The notes under the pieces were generated by a model. That model ran no database searches, was not told the DNA's origin, and was given only the letters and a program-made list of their open reading frames with translations. From Leishmania martiniquensis (lineage: Eukaryota; Euglenozoa; Kinetoplastea; Trypanosomatida; Trypanosomatidae), in NCBI RefSeq assembly GCF_017916325.1, contig NC_090163.1, positions 503,501 through 567,500 of the forward strand: 64,000 nt of DNA, written 5' to 3'. A program made the translations under genes and the position numbers. Numbering within the stretch: position 1 is the stretch's first letter; each line of letters begins with the position of its first letter. Of the stretch, positions 1 to 11,207 are shown in pieces.

Positions 1-1
1 T

Positions 2-2221
2 TTCAAAGTGATGCAAATTGTCGGCTACAAGCATGTCCTCTCGGCTGCGCTTCTCACCGGCGGCCGCGATGTGGGGGAGGAGCGCAAACGTCTACACGCC
101 ATCAGCATAATTGTCGGGACCCCCGGTCGCATTCTTCACCACCTGCAGGACGACGCGGAGCTCGTCCTCGACAACATGCAGCTCTTTTGCATGGATGAGG
201 CAGACCGGCTGCTCGACATGGGCTTCCGTGAGGCCATCACAAACATCCTGCAGTACCTGCCCCCGCAGCGGCAGTCCCTCCTCTTCTCCGCAACGCAGAC
301 GAGTGATGTGCAGATGCTGGCCCAGATGTCACTGAAGAATCCGCGCTACCTCTCCACACAGGCCATCACAGCCGCTCCCACGCCAACGACTCTGTGTCAG
401 AATTTCATCATTGTCGAGCTGGACAGGAAGCTGGATGCGCTGCTGATGTTTCTCAAGCGCCACCCCAACGACAAGATCGTCGTCTTTGTGAGCACCTGTA
501 ACCAGGTAAAGTTCATGCACTTAGCCTTCTCGAAGATCCTCAAGAAGATGCGCATCCCCTCCATGTGTCTGACCAGCAAGATGAAGCAGTTCCGTCGCGA
601 GGAGGTGTTCCTGACCTTCTGCCGCTGCAAGTCGGCTGTGCTCTTCTGTACAGACATCGCCGCACGCGGGCTGGATTTTCCGCTCGTGCACTGGGTGGTG
701 CAGTACGACTGCCCGGAAAGCGCGCAGACCTACATTCACCGGGCCGGCCGCACGGCGCGTGCTGGGGCACGTGGCGCGAGCATACTCTTCCTCACCCCAC
801 GTGAGACACCGATGCTGAGCTATCTGCATCACAAGCACATCCCGCTGCGTGAAATTGCGATCAAGCCCGACTACCTGACCTCGTCGCAGGAAATATTCGT
901 CGCACTGGTGGTACAGGGGCTGAAGTACGAGGCACAGAAGGCCTTCATCGCGTACCTGCGCTCCCTCTACTTCGCCTCTAACAAGAACGTTTTCGAGGTT
1001 GGATCCGTCGACGTGGAGGCCTTTGCGAAGTCACTCGGCTTGCTTGTTGTACCTGACATGTCAGAGCTGCATAGCCTGCGAAGAAGCGCCAAGAATTTGC
1101 CGTGGGACGTCGTCAACTTCATCGCTCAGCGTAGTGGTGGCGGCCGCGATAAAGCTGGCAGCACCATGACGCGGAAGGAGAAGCACTTGAAAGCGGCGGA
1201 CATGTACCGCGTTATAGAGCAGAAACAGCGTTTTGCGAACAAGAAGGGTGCCCTAGGCAGCGATGGCCCAAATAAGAATGACGGGCTTGCGGGTGACGCC
1301 CTCAGCGACAGCGACAGCGACGACTTCCTTGTAAAAAAGACGCCAACTGAAGCTTCTGGTCGTGTCGCCGTCGGCCCCATCAAGGCTGGCACCGTTGCGA
1401 CGGACTCGCACCCGCTGCACCTGACAGTAGAGGAGCGCCTCGCCGGCATCTCCAAGAACAAGCGCCGAAAGCTCATTGAAAACGCCGACATCCGCGTGCG
1501 CGATTTGGGTCTCAACCAGCGCATCGTCTTCCATGACGACGACGAGTCCGACGACGAGGGCGACACCAGCAGGAGGGGCCACAGCAGCGGCGTGAAGGCG
1601 AGCCCTGCACGCTCGTCTCCTAGTGACAGCGACGCTAGCGAGGAACCTGGCACGAGCAAGACGATCCTGCTCAAGGAGGCGGCGGCGCGACGCCAAACTG
1701 AAGGTCCAGGAGAGAGTGAGGGCAGTGAAGGCAGCGCCGACTTCACGACCAAGCTGCAGACGCGCGTGCAAGCCAGCAAGGCGGACGACCTCGAGCGTGC
1801 CAAAAAGATGCGGCGGCTGCGGCGTCTCCAAAGGCTTGGCCGCGTATCCCGCAGGTTGACAATTGAGGCGAGCGGTGTGAAAACGGCCGACGGCGGGCCT
1901 CGCCCCATCAACTCGGATGACGATGCGAATGATGGTAGTGGCGACTACTACGACAAGGACGTGGACGGCAGCGACGCCGAGAGTACCGGCTCCATCAGCG
2001 CTCTTCTCAAGGCGGCGCGTGGCGAGCTCTACAGCGACAATGACGACACAGACGAGCAAGAGGACTGCGTTGTACGAGGCCCTCAAACGGCTCGCAAGCG
2101 AGCGCATGAAAAGCGCGCCTATCACAGTATTGATAGCAGTAACGGCAACGACAGTGTGGAGGACGCCGATGAGGTCGAGCCTGCGCCGCCAGCTTCTAAG
2201 AAGTTGAAGCAGGGGCGTTGA
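2..2221 (+). CDS. DBP4/DDX10-type DEAD-box RNA helicase, 5' truncated by window edge
   Basis: The frame is open from base 2, so the true start, Q motif and Walker A motif (I) lie upstream of the window. Visible helicase motifs in order: GG doublet near residue 23, TPGR (Ib), DEAD at bases 194-205, SAT in FSATQT (III), ARGLDFP (V) and HRAGRTAR (VI). The core is followed by a DUF4217-like segment (AYLRSLYFASNKNVFEV) and a long Lys/Asp/Ser-rich C-terminal tail, the layout of yeast Dbp4 and human DDX10. Family knowledge: nucleolar ATP-dependent helicases for early 18S rRNA processing, including U14 snoRNA release. The assignment to Dbp4/DDX10 rests on remembered similarity across the core (for example CPE..TYIHRAGRTAR). 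A 328-aa minus-strand frame over its 3' half is a GC-rich shadow. The stop is at 2219-2221. Confidence 0.9.
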   Translation, partial: FKVMQIVGYKHVLSAALLTGGRDVGEERKRLHAISIIVGTPGRILHHLQDDAELVLDNMQLFCMDEADRLLDMGFREAITNILQYLPPQRQSLLFSATQTSDVQMLAQMSLKNPRYLSTQAITAAPTPTTLCQNFIIVELDRKLDALLMFLKRHPNDKIVVFVSTCNQVKFMHLAFSKILKKMRIPSMCLTSKMKQFRREEVFLTFCRCKSAVLFCTDIAARGLDFPLVHWVVQYDCPESAQTYIHRAGRTARAGARGASILFLTPRETPMLSYLHHKHIPLREIAIKPDYLTSSQEIFVALVVQGLKYEAQKAFIAYLRSLYFASNKNVFEVGSVDVEAFAKSLGLLVVPDMSELHSLRRSAKNLPWDVVNFIAQRSGGGRDKAGSTMTRKEKHLKAADMYRVIEQKQRFANKKGALGSDGPNKNDGLAGDALSDSDSDDFLVKKTPTEASGRVAVGPIKAGTVATDSHPLHLTVEERLAGISKNKRRKLIENADIRVRDLGLNQRIVFHDDDESDDEGDTSRRGHSSGVKASPARSSPSDSDASEEPGTSKTILLKEAAARRQTEGPGESEGSEGSADFTTKLQTRVQASKADDLERAKKMRRLRRLQRLGRVSRRLTIEASGVKTADGGPRPINSDDDANDGSGDYYDKDVDGSDAESTGSISALLKAARGELYSDNDDTDEQEDCVVRGPQTARKRAHEKRAYHSIDSSNGNDSVEDADEVEPAPPASKKLKQGR

Positions 2222-3254
2222 GCTGATATACACACACACCTATACATATATATATATGCATCTGTATATGTCCCTAAGGAACACCGCTCAGCGTTCTTCT
2301 CTTCCACCCGACCCAAACGGACCCGCTCAGGCCCCTTGCCTTGTTCAAGACCGGCGTGCGAGAGCGGGGTGACATTAACGGATCACATTCGTCTGAGTGG
2401 CCGACAAACGAAATAACAATGGCGAAGACGACTCCCCTTCTCCCTCCCCAAAAAACACACAAACGCACGATAAAAAAGACGAAGGCGGTGACCAATCCGT
2501 GTGAGAGTGTGTCAGCCGGCGGAGGGCTTTTTGTGAGCTGTGCTGCGTCCACGGTTGTGGCAGTCATGTCTCTGATGTTGCTCCCCATCCCCCCCTTTTT
2601 CGCTTGGCACGTTTAATCACGTTAACCTAAAGGGCTTTGTGTGTGTGTTTGTGTGTATGTGCGGGTGTTGGACAGGTGAACAAGACTATGCACGTCACAC
2701 TTGTGTCAGAGACGTGTGATATGCTCTCCCGCTTGCCCTCTCGAGAGGAAATCGATGCAGAATCGGCAATAATCAGGAAAGATAGCGACGCGCCGAATTC
2801 AATTCTAACCCTCACTGCTGCGCTTCAAGTCTTGCGTCTGGTTAGCGCACGCTCTTGTGCCCGTCTTTCCTGACAACGTGCACCTCAGAGATGCGCGCAC
2901 AGATACAACAAAAAGAGGCGAATGGTGGAGCGTTGCAAAACAATTGTCCGGAGATACCCAGCCACTTTCGACTGCGTAAACAGAGCTCTGCACACGACCG
3001 TGTGCTACCCGTACTGCCTGCCCCCACCACCATCACCACCCCAACGACACCATAATCTCTGCTCTGTCACCTATATGCACTTGCGCATGCCGACCAGTGA
3101 ATCACCTCGCCCACCCTACCCCCTTCCGCCGGTCCTTTATGCGGTCCCCACACCCTCTCGCGCGCTTCGGCCTCACGCCTGTACACAAGCTTCGGAGCAG
3201 CGTGTGTCTTCCCTAGCCTCCGGCCTCCTCTTGTCTGCGTGCCTCGTGCTGAAG
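2222..3254. other. Intergenic spacer, helicase to COQ2-like gene
   Basis: No convincing coding sequence. It contains a (TA)n tract near 2246-2258, a TG-rich microsatellite at about 2638-2670, and mixed low-complexity sequence. It should hold the helicase 3' UTR and polyadenylation region and the trans-splice acceptor of the next gene. Confidence 0.6.
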
Positions 3255-4724
3255 ATGTTTCGACGGACACCGTTTTGGCCCAAGGTGACCCGCTCGTGGT
3301 CCAAGTCGTCCATCAGCGCTGCCACGGCGCACTTTCCGGATGCCGTCGGTGCCGACCCCGCCGCGTCTCGCACTGGGGCAACCTCGGCAAAGGAGACGCG
3401 CAGCTGGAAGCTTCGCGACGACACCGTCGCAGCCAACGTGCTCCCAAAGCACCTTCGCACTGCCCTGCGCAAAGTGCAGCTCTACGGTGACCTCGTCCGT
3501 TTCAGCCGGCCGGTTGGCTGGCAGCTCCTCCTTATACCTTGCTACTGGGGCTGCTCGCTAGCCGTGACGCATGCTCTTGTGTGGGAAGGGGCCGACCCCG
3601 TGGTGCTTTTCGCCCCGCTCATTCCGCCTCATTTGTTTATCCAGTTCTTCTTCGGCGCCTACCTCATGCGGAGCGTCGGGTGCATCGTGAACGACATGTG
3701 GGACCGCAAGTTTGATCGCATGGTTGAGCGCACCGCACAGCGCCCGCTGGCTTGTGGCGCTGTCTCCATGACAGAGGCGTGGGCAATTCTTCTCTTGCAC
3801 CTCGTCATGGCCGCTGTGATCGCGCTCAACCTGTCCCCAGCAGCCCTGCAGGCGTGCGTTGCCATCACCCCCATTTGGGTCGTGTACCCCTTCATGAAGC
3901 GCATCACGTACGCCCCACAGCTCTTCTTGGGCCTTTGCTTCAACTGGGGCATCTTTGTAGGCTATGCCGCGGTGCTTGGTCGCGTCGACATGAGCATCTG
4001 CCTGCCCATCTATTGCGGCGCGGTGCTTTGGACGATCTTGTACGACACCATCTACGCCTACCAGGATCGCCGGGACGACCTCCAGTGCGGTGTCAAGAGC
4101 ACTGCTATCTGGATCGGGGACCGCAAGTACATCCTGAGTGCCATGGTGGCACCTATTGGTGCAAGCATGCTCATTAGTGGCTTCTTGGCGTCGCAGTCGC
4201 TGCCCTACTACATTGGCATCATTCTGTGCATGTATCACCTGCACTCTATCGTGGACGACGTCAACATATACGACAGCTGGTCCTGCGCGCAGGGGTTCCA
4301 GCGCAACGTGCGACTCGGCATGTACGTCTTTCTGGCGATGTGTCTCGGCAACGGCTGTTGGGCGTTGGCTTCCGAGCACGAGGCGGAGCTAGACAGGAAT
4401 GCGGACAGCGCTCCAAAGGGCACGATGCTGTCACGCTTTCTGTTTCTCAACCGCGAGGTGCAGGGGGCGAGCTACACAACGAGCAGCTTTAACTGGGCGG
4501 ACCGCTTTATGCATCCGGCGTTTGTGCAGGCCGAGGGCGCCAAGGCTGCGGGCGCCACCGAGGCACCGCCAATTCCATCCTGGATGCGGCGTGAGTACTT
4601 TTCGCAGAATGTTGGGGGCATTCTCCTCTTTTGTGGTGTGAGAGAGGAGACGGTGGAGGCGTGGACAATGTGGTCGTACGAGCTGATGGATCACTACAAC
4701 ATGTTCTCCAAAGTAGCGCTCTAA
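3255..4724 (+). CDS. COQ2: 4-hydroxybenzoate polyprenyltransferase (UbiA/COQ2 family), mitochondrial
   Basis: A 489-aa UbiA-superfamily membrane prenyltransferase. It should attach the polyprenyl chain to 4-hydroxybenzoate in ubiquinone synthesis, in the inner mitochondrial membrane. Both Asp-rich diphosphate/Mg2+ motifs are visible: NDMWDRKFD at residues 146-154 and DTIYAYQDRRDD at 264-275, spaced as in COQ2, with several hydrophobic segments between and after them. The frame is open from about 2922, but I chose ATG 3255 because it starts a basic, Arg/Trp/Ser-containing presequence (MFRRTPFWPKVTRSWSK); in-frame ATGs further upstream lie in spacer-like sequence. Odd point: a tail of about 90 residues after the last UbiA-like helices (from about residue 399, NREVQGASYTTSSFNWADRF onward) is not part of the usual COQ2 core that I know. 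Confidence 0.92.
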   Translation: MFRRTPFWPKVTRSWSKSSISAATAHFPDAVGADPAASRTGATSAKETRSWKLRDDTVAANVLPKHLRTALRKVQLYGDLVRFSRPVGWQLLLIPCYWGCSLAVTHALVWEGADPVVLFAPLIPPHLFIQFFFGAYLMRSVGCIVNDMWDRKFDRMVERTAQRPLACGAVSMTEAWAILLLHLVMAAVIALNLSPAALQACVAITPIWVVYPFMKRITYAPQLFLGLCFNWGIFVGYAAVLGRVDMSICLPIYCGAVLWTILYDTIYAYQDRRDDLQCGVKSTAIWIGDRKYILSAMVAPIGASMLISGFLASQSLPYYIGIILCMYHLHSIVDDVNIYDSWSCAQGFQRNVRLGMYVFLAMCLGNGCWALASEHEAELDRNADSAPKGTMLSRFLFLNREVQGASYTTSSFNWADRFMHPAFVQAEGAKAAGATEAPPIPSWMRREYFSQNVGGILLFCGVREETVEAWTMWSYELMDHYNMFSKVAL

Positions 4725-5820
4725 GGGGGCTAGCGATGGGGAGCACGGTGGCGGTGCGTCCACCTATGCACCCGGTGCGTCGCACTGCATCAGAAACAAG
4801 CGATGCAGGAGCTGAGGGAGAGGGGGGGTAGAGGAAGGGGGCGATGTATCGCGGCCCTCAGTCCCCCCGCCTCTTTCTTCCTCCCTGCCCGATATGAATC
4901 GCTTCTCTACATTGACGCCGCTTCTTGCTTATTCACCCGAGCCCCCTCTGCCCAACCCCCGAAGAGGACGAGGGAGCGTGAAGTCGCCACAGGTCGCAAG
5001 CCATTATCGCAGACGTGTCCTTTACCGCTTTTTTCGATGTTGTTCTGGTTGTTGTGTTGCTCACTGTGCGCTGTGCATGCTGTCATGACATTGGGCGGGG
5101 CGCTGTGTTGCCGTTTGAAGGGCATCCGTGCACATATGTCTTGAGAGCGCCGCGCGAACCGTCTGGCTGCCATCGCGGGCGCAATCGGGTAGGCGCTGAG
5201 GTGGCGCTATCAGCGTTCATGCGACCACACCTCACAGCCATTGTCTTTGCCGATGACTCACAGCAATCCTGAAGACCCCATAGCCTGCGACAGAGTGCTT
5301 GCGGTTAGCTTTCTGTGCGGACGATCTTTAGAAGCCGGCGGGTGTGCGTTCACGCAGCATTCCAGTCCTTTTCATGTGCTCTCACGTTTACCTGATGCGC
5401 CTCTGCGTACTTTGGTGGACCGATTCCGTGTCCTCGTGGCCTCCTGTAGCCGGCTCGCCGAGCACCGCCCCTTTTAAACGAGGACACACGGGGTCAGTCG
5501 CTCCGTACATGGCCAGCGCTCTTGTTCCCTCACGCATGCCGCACTGCCGTGCACCATTGCCGCGTGCCTCTTGTTTCTTTTCTCTCCTCTCGCCTCTTTC
5601 TCTCTCTGCCGCGTTACAGCTGCATCCTTTCCCGGCCAGCCCCTCCTCTCCCGCTGCTTCCGCCACCGCTGGGCTGGGGAGGCGTCGTCTGAGGGCATTT
5701 CGGATCAGTCGACAAGGGTGCTACCTTGTCCTGTTGCTCTTTACTGATTTCATACGTGTGGTTGTATCCGCACATTCCGCGCCCACGCCACGTTTCGCCG
5801 GAAGACAGCTGCAGCATTCC
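4725..5820. other. Intergenic spacer
   Basis: No gene recognised. The second half (about 5530-5680) is rich in C/T runs, fitting a polypyrimidine tract and trans-splice acceptor for the following gene. Confidence 0.55.
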
Positions 5821-6915
5821 ATGGCGGAGCACCAGCAGCCCTTCTCTGCGCGGGCGGCCTTGCCCAAAGACCGCGTTGCACCCATCGAGTCGATGACGCA
5901 CCCATCCTCTGTGAGCGTTCGTATTACCGCAGCGACTTGTGCGCCCGCGCAGCTCCCACGCATTCAGGAGAAGGCATGGTACTTCTATACGGCACTGCGG
6001 CCGCTCATCGAAAGGTCGACGGGCCATCGCGACGGCAGCGAGCAGGAGGACCTTACCGGTCAGTCGAAAGAAGACGCAGCAGGCCCGTCTGTCCTGCACA
6101 AAGGCGCGGAACGGGTGGGGTCCCCAAACGCGGAGGGGCAGACGAGCAGCGACGCTCCCAGAGAACCCGCGCCGGCCTTCTGCATGGAGGCGAATCGCCT
6201 CTTTTTCGAAGATGTCCCGTCTCACTCCGGCAGCGATGCGTCTCTGGCGGACCTCTACAGCCTACGCACGCTCTACGCATCCCGCTGTGTCAGTCTCGGC
6301 ATGCGGCAGCCATGTGACCACGTCCTGCGCCAGCTTCCCTGCGAAGCTGGCCGAGACGCAGCCAATGAGTTGCGGGCACTCGTCGCTCGAGACACGTACG
6401 TCCCGGCCAAGGTGTGCCAGGCTCTCACGGTGCTGTTGCCCTACTGCACGGAGCTGGAGTACTTGGACCTCTGCAACTCAGGACTGCGGAGCAACTCAGG
6501 CTTCATGACTGGTGTGAACGCACTACTAGACGCACTCATCTGCAGTGTGAGGGGCAAGGCCATCGCTGCAGCCCTGCACACGATTGACCTCTCCTTCAAC
6601 CAACTGAACGACCGCACTGGATGGCGACTCGTACGCCTCATTCAGCGACGGCCTCGCCTCCGCGTGGTCAACACGGAAGGCACGGAAATCAGTGACAAGG
6701 TAAAAGCACACATCGCTGAAGAGTTGCGTAGGAACTTGACAGCGCGGAAGTCGCCGATGGCTGGTGGTGAGACGGATGCAGAGGAGACGATGGCTGCTAC
6801 CGCGACTCAGCCTTGTCATCTCAGTGGCCCGCTGGAAAGGCTAAGTGCAGTATCTGTGCCGCGCGGCAACGTGGCGGACGAGCCGCAGGGAAGGCTCAGT
6901 GTCGTTCGCGACTAA
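5821..6915 (+). CDS. Leucine-rich-repeat-like hypothetical protein
   Basis: A 364-aa protein without an assigned function. The start at ATG 5821 (MAEHQQPFSARAALPKDR) follows a pyrimidine-rich stretch; the frame is open further upstream but looks like spacer. Roughly residues 195-305 resemble ribonuclease-inhibitor-type leucine-rich repeats: LEYLDLCNSGLRSNSG, then LHTIDLSFNQLNDRTGWRL, then LRVVNTEGTEISDKVKAHI, with helical stretches between. The N-terminal 100 residues and the C-terminal tail are polar and low in complexity. No catalytic motif, signal peptide or membrane segment is evident. LRR proteins are mostly binding scaffolds; nothing in the neighbours narrows the partner. Confidence 0.72.
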   Translation: MAEHQQPFSARAALPKDRVAPIESMTHPSSVSVRITAATCAPAQLPRIQEKAWYFYTALRPLIERSTGHRDGSEQEDLTGQSKEDAAGPSVLHKGAERVGSPNAEGQTSSDAPREPAPAFCMEANRLFFEDVPSHSGSDASLADLYSLRTLYASRCVSLGMRQPCDHVLRQLPCEAGRDAANELRALVARDTYVPAKVCQALTVLLPYCTELEYLDLCNSGLRSNSGFMTGVNALLDALICSVRGKAIAAALHTIDLSFNQLNDRTGWRLVRLIQRRPRLRVVNTEGTEISDKVKAHIAEELRRNLTARKSPMAGGETDAEETMAATATQPCHLSGPLERLSAVSVPRGNVADEPQGRLSVVRD

Positions 6916-7359
6916 GACGGCATCTTCTCAAGGATGGCTTTCAGGGCGAGTGGACGGCACAGCTCAGGATGCAGGGACTCATATGGAGGTGGTGCGTGCA
7001 AAGCAACTGGAGGCTACAGCGTCAGAGCGAGCGGCCCCCGGCGCGGCAGAGGCCCAACGGCAGCAAGGGAGTAGCGGTGTGGTGGTGGTGTTGGTGAGCA
7101 GTCTCAGCATCGCGTGCCGAGCGATGGGGCTGTGGCGTCGGTGTAGCTGTGAAGGCCGCTGTACCATCACTGGAGCCTCATGCCCCGCATTAATCACTGC
7201 GTCTTGCTACCACAGGGCGTAGAGCAGGAGGCGCCACTCCGCAGCACCGCCTCGGCAGCATTCGAAAAGAAGCCGCTTTGGGCTATGAGCCCCAGCGGAT
7301 AGTGAGGGGTAGCCGTCACAGGCCTACTGGAGCCCTCTCGGCGCAGAAGCGGTGTGACC
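6916..7359. other. Non-coding, 3' flank of LRR gene
   Basis: GC-rich sequence without pyrimidine tracts or a credible ORF. Probably 3' UTR of the LRR gene, possibly merging into the degenerate element that follows. Confidence 0.4.
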
Positions 7360-8930
7360 CGCTAAGGCGATGGGTGCCGCAGGGGAGCCTCTGCCGCTGA
7401 AAGGCGCTCGTTCGCGCGCTGTTGGTGTTCCGTATTCACAGAGCCTCGCCTCATGTTTTTCGCTTTCAGCGCTGCTTGCGGACTGCTGCAGCGTGAAGGC
7501 GGAAAGTGAATCGTTCAAACGCCTGCTCCACCAAGTACGCATCCGAATGAGGCACCCCCTCCCTTGCTTGAAGGCCACCGACGACCCGCAGTGGCAGCCA
7601 CCGCGGTGATGCGGGCAGCAGCGTCGTTCTCCTTCTCGGCAACGGCCACGAATCCGCATCCAGGCGTGCGCTACAGCTACTTAGCCTTGCCGCTGGCGCC
7701 GCAGGGGTATGTGGGCAAGTAGACAGGTAAAAGTGGCGAGCTCCGCCCGTCCACCTACCCTCCTCACTTGGGCTTGTTGGAGGGGGCGGCTTCCTCGTGG
7801 TCGGAGGTGCGGTGGCGCCAACCGCATGCGAACAGCGTGCGCGCGCCGCTTAATGATCGAAGACCAAAGAACTCCATGTGCCAGCGCGTCGCTTCACGGC
7901 CCATTAGCCACCCGGCAAGACAGCCTGGACGCCTGCGCCAGCAGCAGTACTAGTGCGTTGGCCAAGATCTATGGAGGTGAGAAGCCCTTCTTAGGCAGGT
8001 CGCAGCGCTTTGGCGCTGCTCATGTCCATCTCGACTACAACAGAGGTGCTTGCTGGCATTGAAGCAGCTCCCGAGACGGAGCGTGATGTTCGCGCTGCCT
8101 CTTACTCACAGCCCACCACTGCCGCCGCTGGCTTTGATATATCTCTTTCAGCTGGATCTGCGTCAGCGGTTGAGCAAGAGGCCCGCCATTCTTTTACCTT
8201 TGGTCCATCCTTGGCGAACGGTCGAGCAGCTCGTCGACTGGTGTGGCGCGGATGTGCACATCCGCTTCACCGAGCTGTGTCTGTGGGGGGGGGGAGGGGA
8301 CGGGCTCGGCTTGCTGCTCCCGCGCTGCGGTGCAGGTCGCCAGCGTGACGCTTGCGCTGTAAGAGGCTTCGAGCGACTGGCTGAGAGGGGCTTTCAAACC
8401 GGCGCGGCCAAGGGCGGGGACTTGAAGTGACCAGTTGTGGGAAGTGCTCCTCTACCCGGAGGCCTCCGAATTCGACGTGGCACGGATGGCCATCATCAAA
8501 AGACGCCAAGCGTATTTGCACCGCGACCCTTGCCCAGTCAGACACTCTTGCAGACGCTGCCGTTGGCAGACTGCCGAGTACTGCATGCAACGCTGCTCTG
8601 TCCCAATTGGCTTTGTGTGTATATGTGTCTATGGGTCATGACTAGGAAGTAAAGTGACCGCGCGTAGCTCGCTTACGAGCGCCCCGATGTGCGCAAGAAC
8701 GCGGCCGCACGTTGTGGCTGGACGTTCACGGAGGGATCGACATTCCGCAGCGCTTCTTTGCTCGGCGGCAGCTGCGAGGCTTCCTCGGCCAGCATTTGGG
8801 CAGGGGAAAAGGATGTGCTGGGGTGTGACGAGACCGACCCTCTACAGAGGCTACCACTGCGACCTAGCCACTCCCACGCGGGAGCAGCAGAGTCCGGCAG
8901 TGTTGAAGGCCTGCAGGAGGCATACACGTA
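7360..8930 (+). pseudogene. Coding-like debris, possibly a degenerate retroelement
   Basis: Unlike typical Leishmania spacers, this stretch has balanced, GC-rich, protein-like composition in short frames broken by stops and shifts. Examples: a 7616-7722 frame containing GVRYSYLALPLAPQGYVGK, a frame near 8110-8290 with LVDWCGADVHIRFTELCLW, and 8435-8600 with LYPEASEFDVARMAIIKRRQ. The first loosely recalls the region of reverse transcriptases around a PxG/PQG turn. Established knowledge: Leishmania genomes carry decayed retroposons (DIREs, SIDERs) and relatives of VIPER/TATE. My assignment is inference; an unrelated decayed gene is equally possible. Confidence 0.3.
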
Positions 8931-9916
8931 GGCGTCCCTTGTGAAAGGAAGCGATGGGTGTGACGCACATATGAGGCAGACATGGGCTCGAAAAGCATCA
9001 CGGATCGAGCCGATGCGCACCACTGGAGCCGGCGCCCTCTCCGCATGTGCGCTACTGGGCTCACTGTCTTTGATCTCCCCCTCCCATCGACCCACCACCA
9101 ACTCGGGAAGCTCCCAAACCTTCAGTTTTTTTTGCCCCACCGACTCGATCCAGAGGCGTGAGCGCGCGCGCAAGCACATGTGCAACACTGCTTGCATGAT
9201 TGATTCGTATCGGAGGAATACAGGCTGTCCCTCCTTTCTTCTCTCTCGTCTCTATCCCCCTTCCCATGAACTCCTGCGCTCCTCTTGTAGCTCATGTATA
9301 CCACCACGGCTTTCTGGCGTACATCTCTTCGGCCGTCTTCTGCTTTCCCCGCGCATCTCGAGGGGTTCGCCACCACCCCCTCCCCCCGCTCTCCACCACC
9401 ACCACCTCTCCTCAGCGTTTTGTACACTACCTCACGCACCGCTCTCTTCTCCTCTGAGTGTGCGGCGTGACCCCTTCTTTGTTTACTTCGTCATGCACGC
9501 CGCCGGCTCCCTTTCCCCTCAGGCATACGCCCTTCACACCTCCGATAGCGCTGACAGTTGTGGGAGGTGCAACGCACACGAGACCATTGATGTACACGTC
9601 TCTGTATCCCTAGCAGCGTATACCACTGGGTTCGATTCTTCTTGCTCGCACCCATGCGCCTTGGCCTCCTCCCCCTCCCCTTCCCCCTCTCCCCCTGTCC
9701 ACGCCTTCCTTTCCTCCTCTCCATCGGCTTACGCACTTGCTGAGGTCATTGCGAATATCAGTAGAACGGAGGCAACAAGAACAGAGACGCCACACACGAG
9801 CACGCGCCATACGCACCCGCCGCACGTTCCTTCCTTCCTTCCCCCCCTCACTCCCTATGCCCTTCTCTCTCTCTCTGTCGCCGCTATCCATACAGTCGAG
9901 ACGTATGCGCATCGCA

Positions 9917-9964
9917 GGGGTGTGTGGGGAGGGGGGGATGGGAATGGGGATGGGGAGGGAGGGA
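9917..9964 (+). other. G-quadruplex-prone G-rich run
   Basis: Seven or so runs of three or more G separated by one- to five-base loops occur within 48 bases on the + strand, satisfying the usual G3+N1-7 quadruplex pattern several times over. In the RNA it would lie between the LRR and first HAD gene. Confidence 0.55.
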
Positions 9965-11207
9965 GACTTTGGCGGCACTGTCAAACACGTGGGGTGCAGC
10001 ATCTACTTTGGTGTCCACGGGGGGAGGGTAACCACGGCGTGCGACTTGGGTGCGTTTTTTTTATTTTTTCAGAGGGGGAGGGAAGGGGGGCCGAGCAGCA
10101 AAAGAGGAAGGAGCGCTCGGCAGGCCTGTTGTGGCTTGGCTCGGCGCCTACACATATACGCACACCTCCACACAGAACGCTTTTTCCTTGTGCCCCTCCC
10201 GATCATCGAGCGATGGCTGCTGTAGCACGTCGACGTAAGCAGCGGGCCGCGAGTATTCGCTAGTGCTCCTCTTTGCTTCCCCTCCTCACCCGCCTCCTCC
10301 CCCTTTCGTCTCTCCGCCTCTCTTCATCACTCTGTTCCCTTAACTTTCTCTTGCCTGCTGGCGCTTGTCCCTCTCACCCTAAGCTTTGCTTTGAGGAAGA
10401 TGTAAACGATCGGCAGCGTTGCTTCAGTGGCGGTAGCGGCGGTCGCTGCGCTCATGTGTCCTCCATTCCATTCCCGCAGGCCCTGGCCCGAAGCCGCACT
10501 CCTTTCTGGATGGCAGCGGCACACAAAGGTCCCCTGGATCACACAAAAGCACGAAATATATATATATATACAGACAGACACACTTGCATGGGAATCTCTC
10601 GGCTGCGCTCTTAATTCTTCAAGTCGCCCATCTGCTCTCACTGCCTCGCTCGGTGTGCAAGTCTGCAAGGCGACGAGGCACCTCCTTCTCCTCCCTCATG
10701 AAAGGGGATAGCAAGCGAAGGAAGGAAGAGGGGGAGAGGGGGGGACGGAACGCTTCTCATGTTTGCTGCCCGTTGGCCGGATGCGCCTATCCAATCTGCT
10801 ACATCCTTTTGAACTGGCGCTCCCTTTTTTTTGCGTGTGTTTCTCCTTCCTCTCCGCTTGATCACGTCATCTTTTTTCCCCCTTCTCTCGGGCCGCTAGC
10901 ACGTGCATAAAGGCAAGCGATCCCTTTGGCACACGACGCGCTCGCCACAGAAGCTGGAGGCGAGACGTGGAAGGGCGGCGCAATCCATCGAGAAGCTGCG
11001 CTGTTGCAAAAACGCGCTTACACGCACAACAACGTACGTGCGCCATCCTGGCGATAGAGCAAACGAAAACGGAGGGTAAACAGTTGCGTTGTGCCGGTGC
11101 CGAAAAGCGCCTGCCACTAAACATATTCCCTCGCCTTTTATTCTTTGGTTGCGCGCTCCCTTCAACGCCCGAAGCCGGTTTAACATCATCTTCAATTATT
11201 TACTAGC

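Noticed and set aside
1253..2239. 328-aa open frame on the minus strand
   Set aside because: It overlaps the acidic tail of the helicase gene entirely; a shadow frame of GC-rich coding DNA with no recognisable domain and against the direction of all other genes.
9626..9650. GGGTTCGATTC resembling a tRNA T-arm (B box)
   Set aside because: No matching acceptor stem, A box or cloverleaf could be found around it.
8941..10263. 440-aa open frame on the + strand
   Set aside because: Ser/Pro/His-rich translation of long C/T runs and a (G)n block, no domain, typical of spacer DNA.
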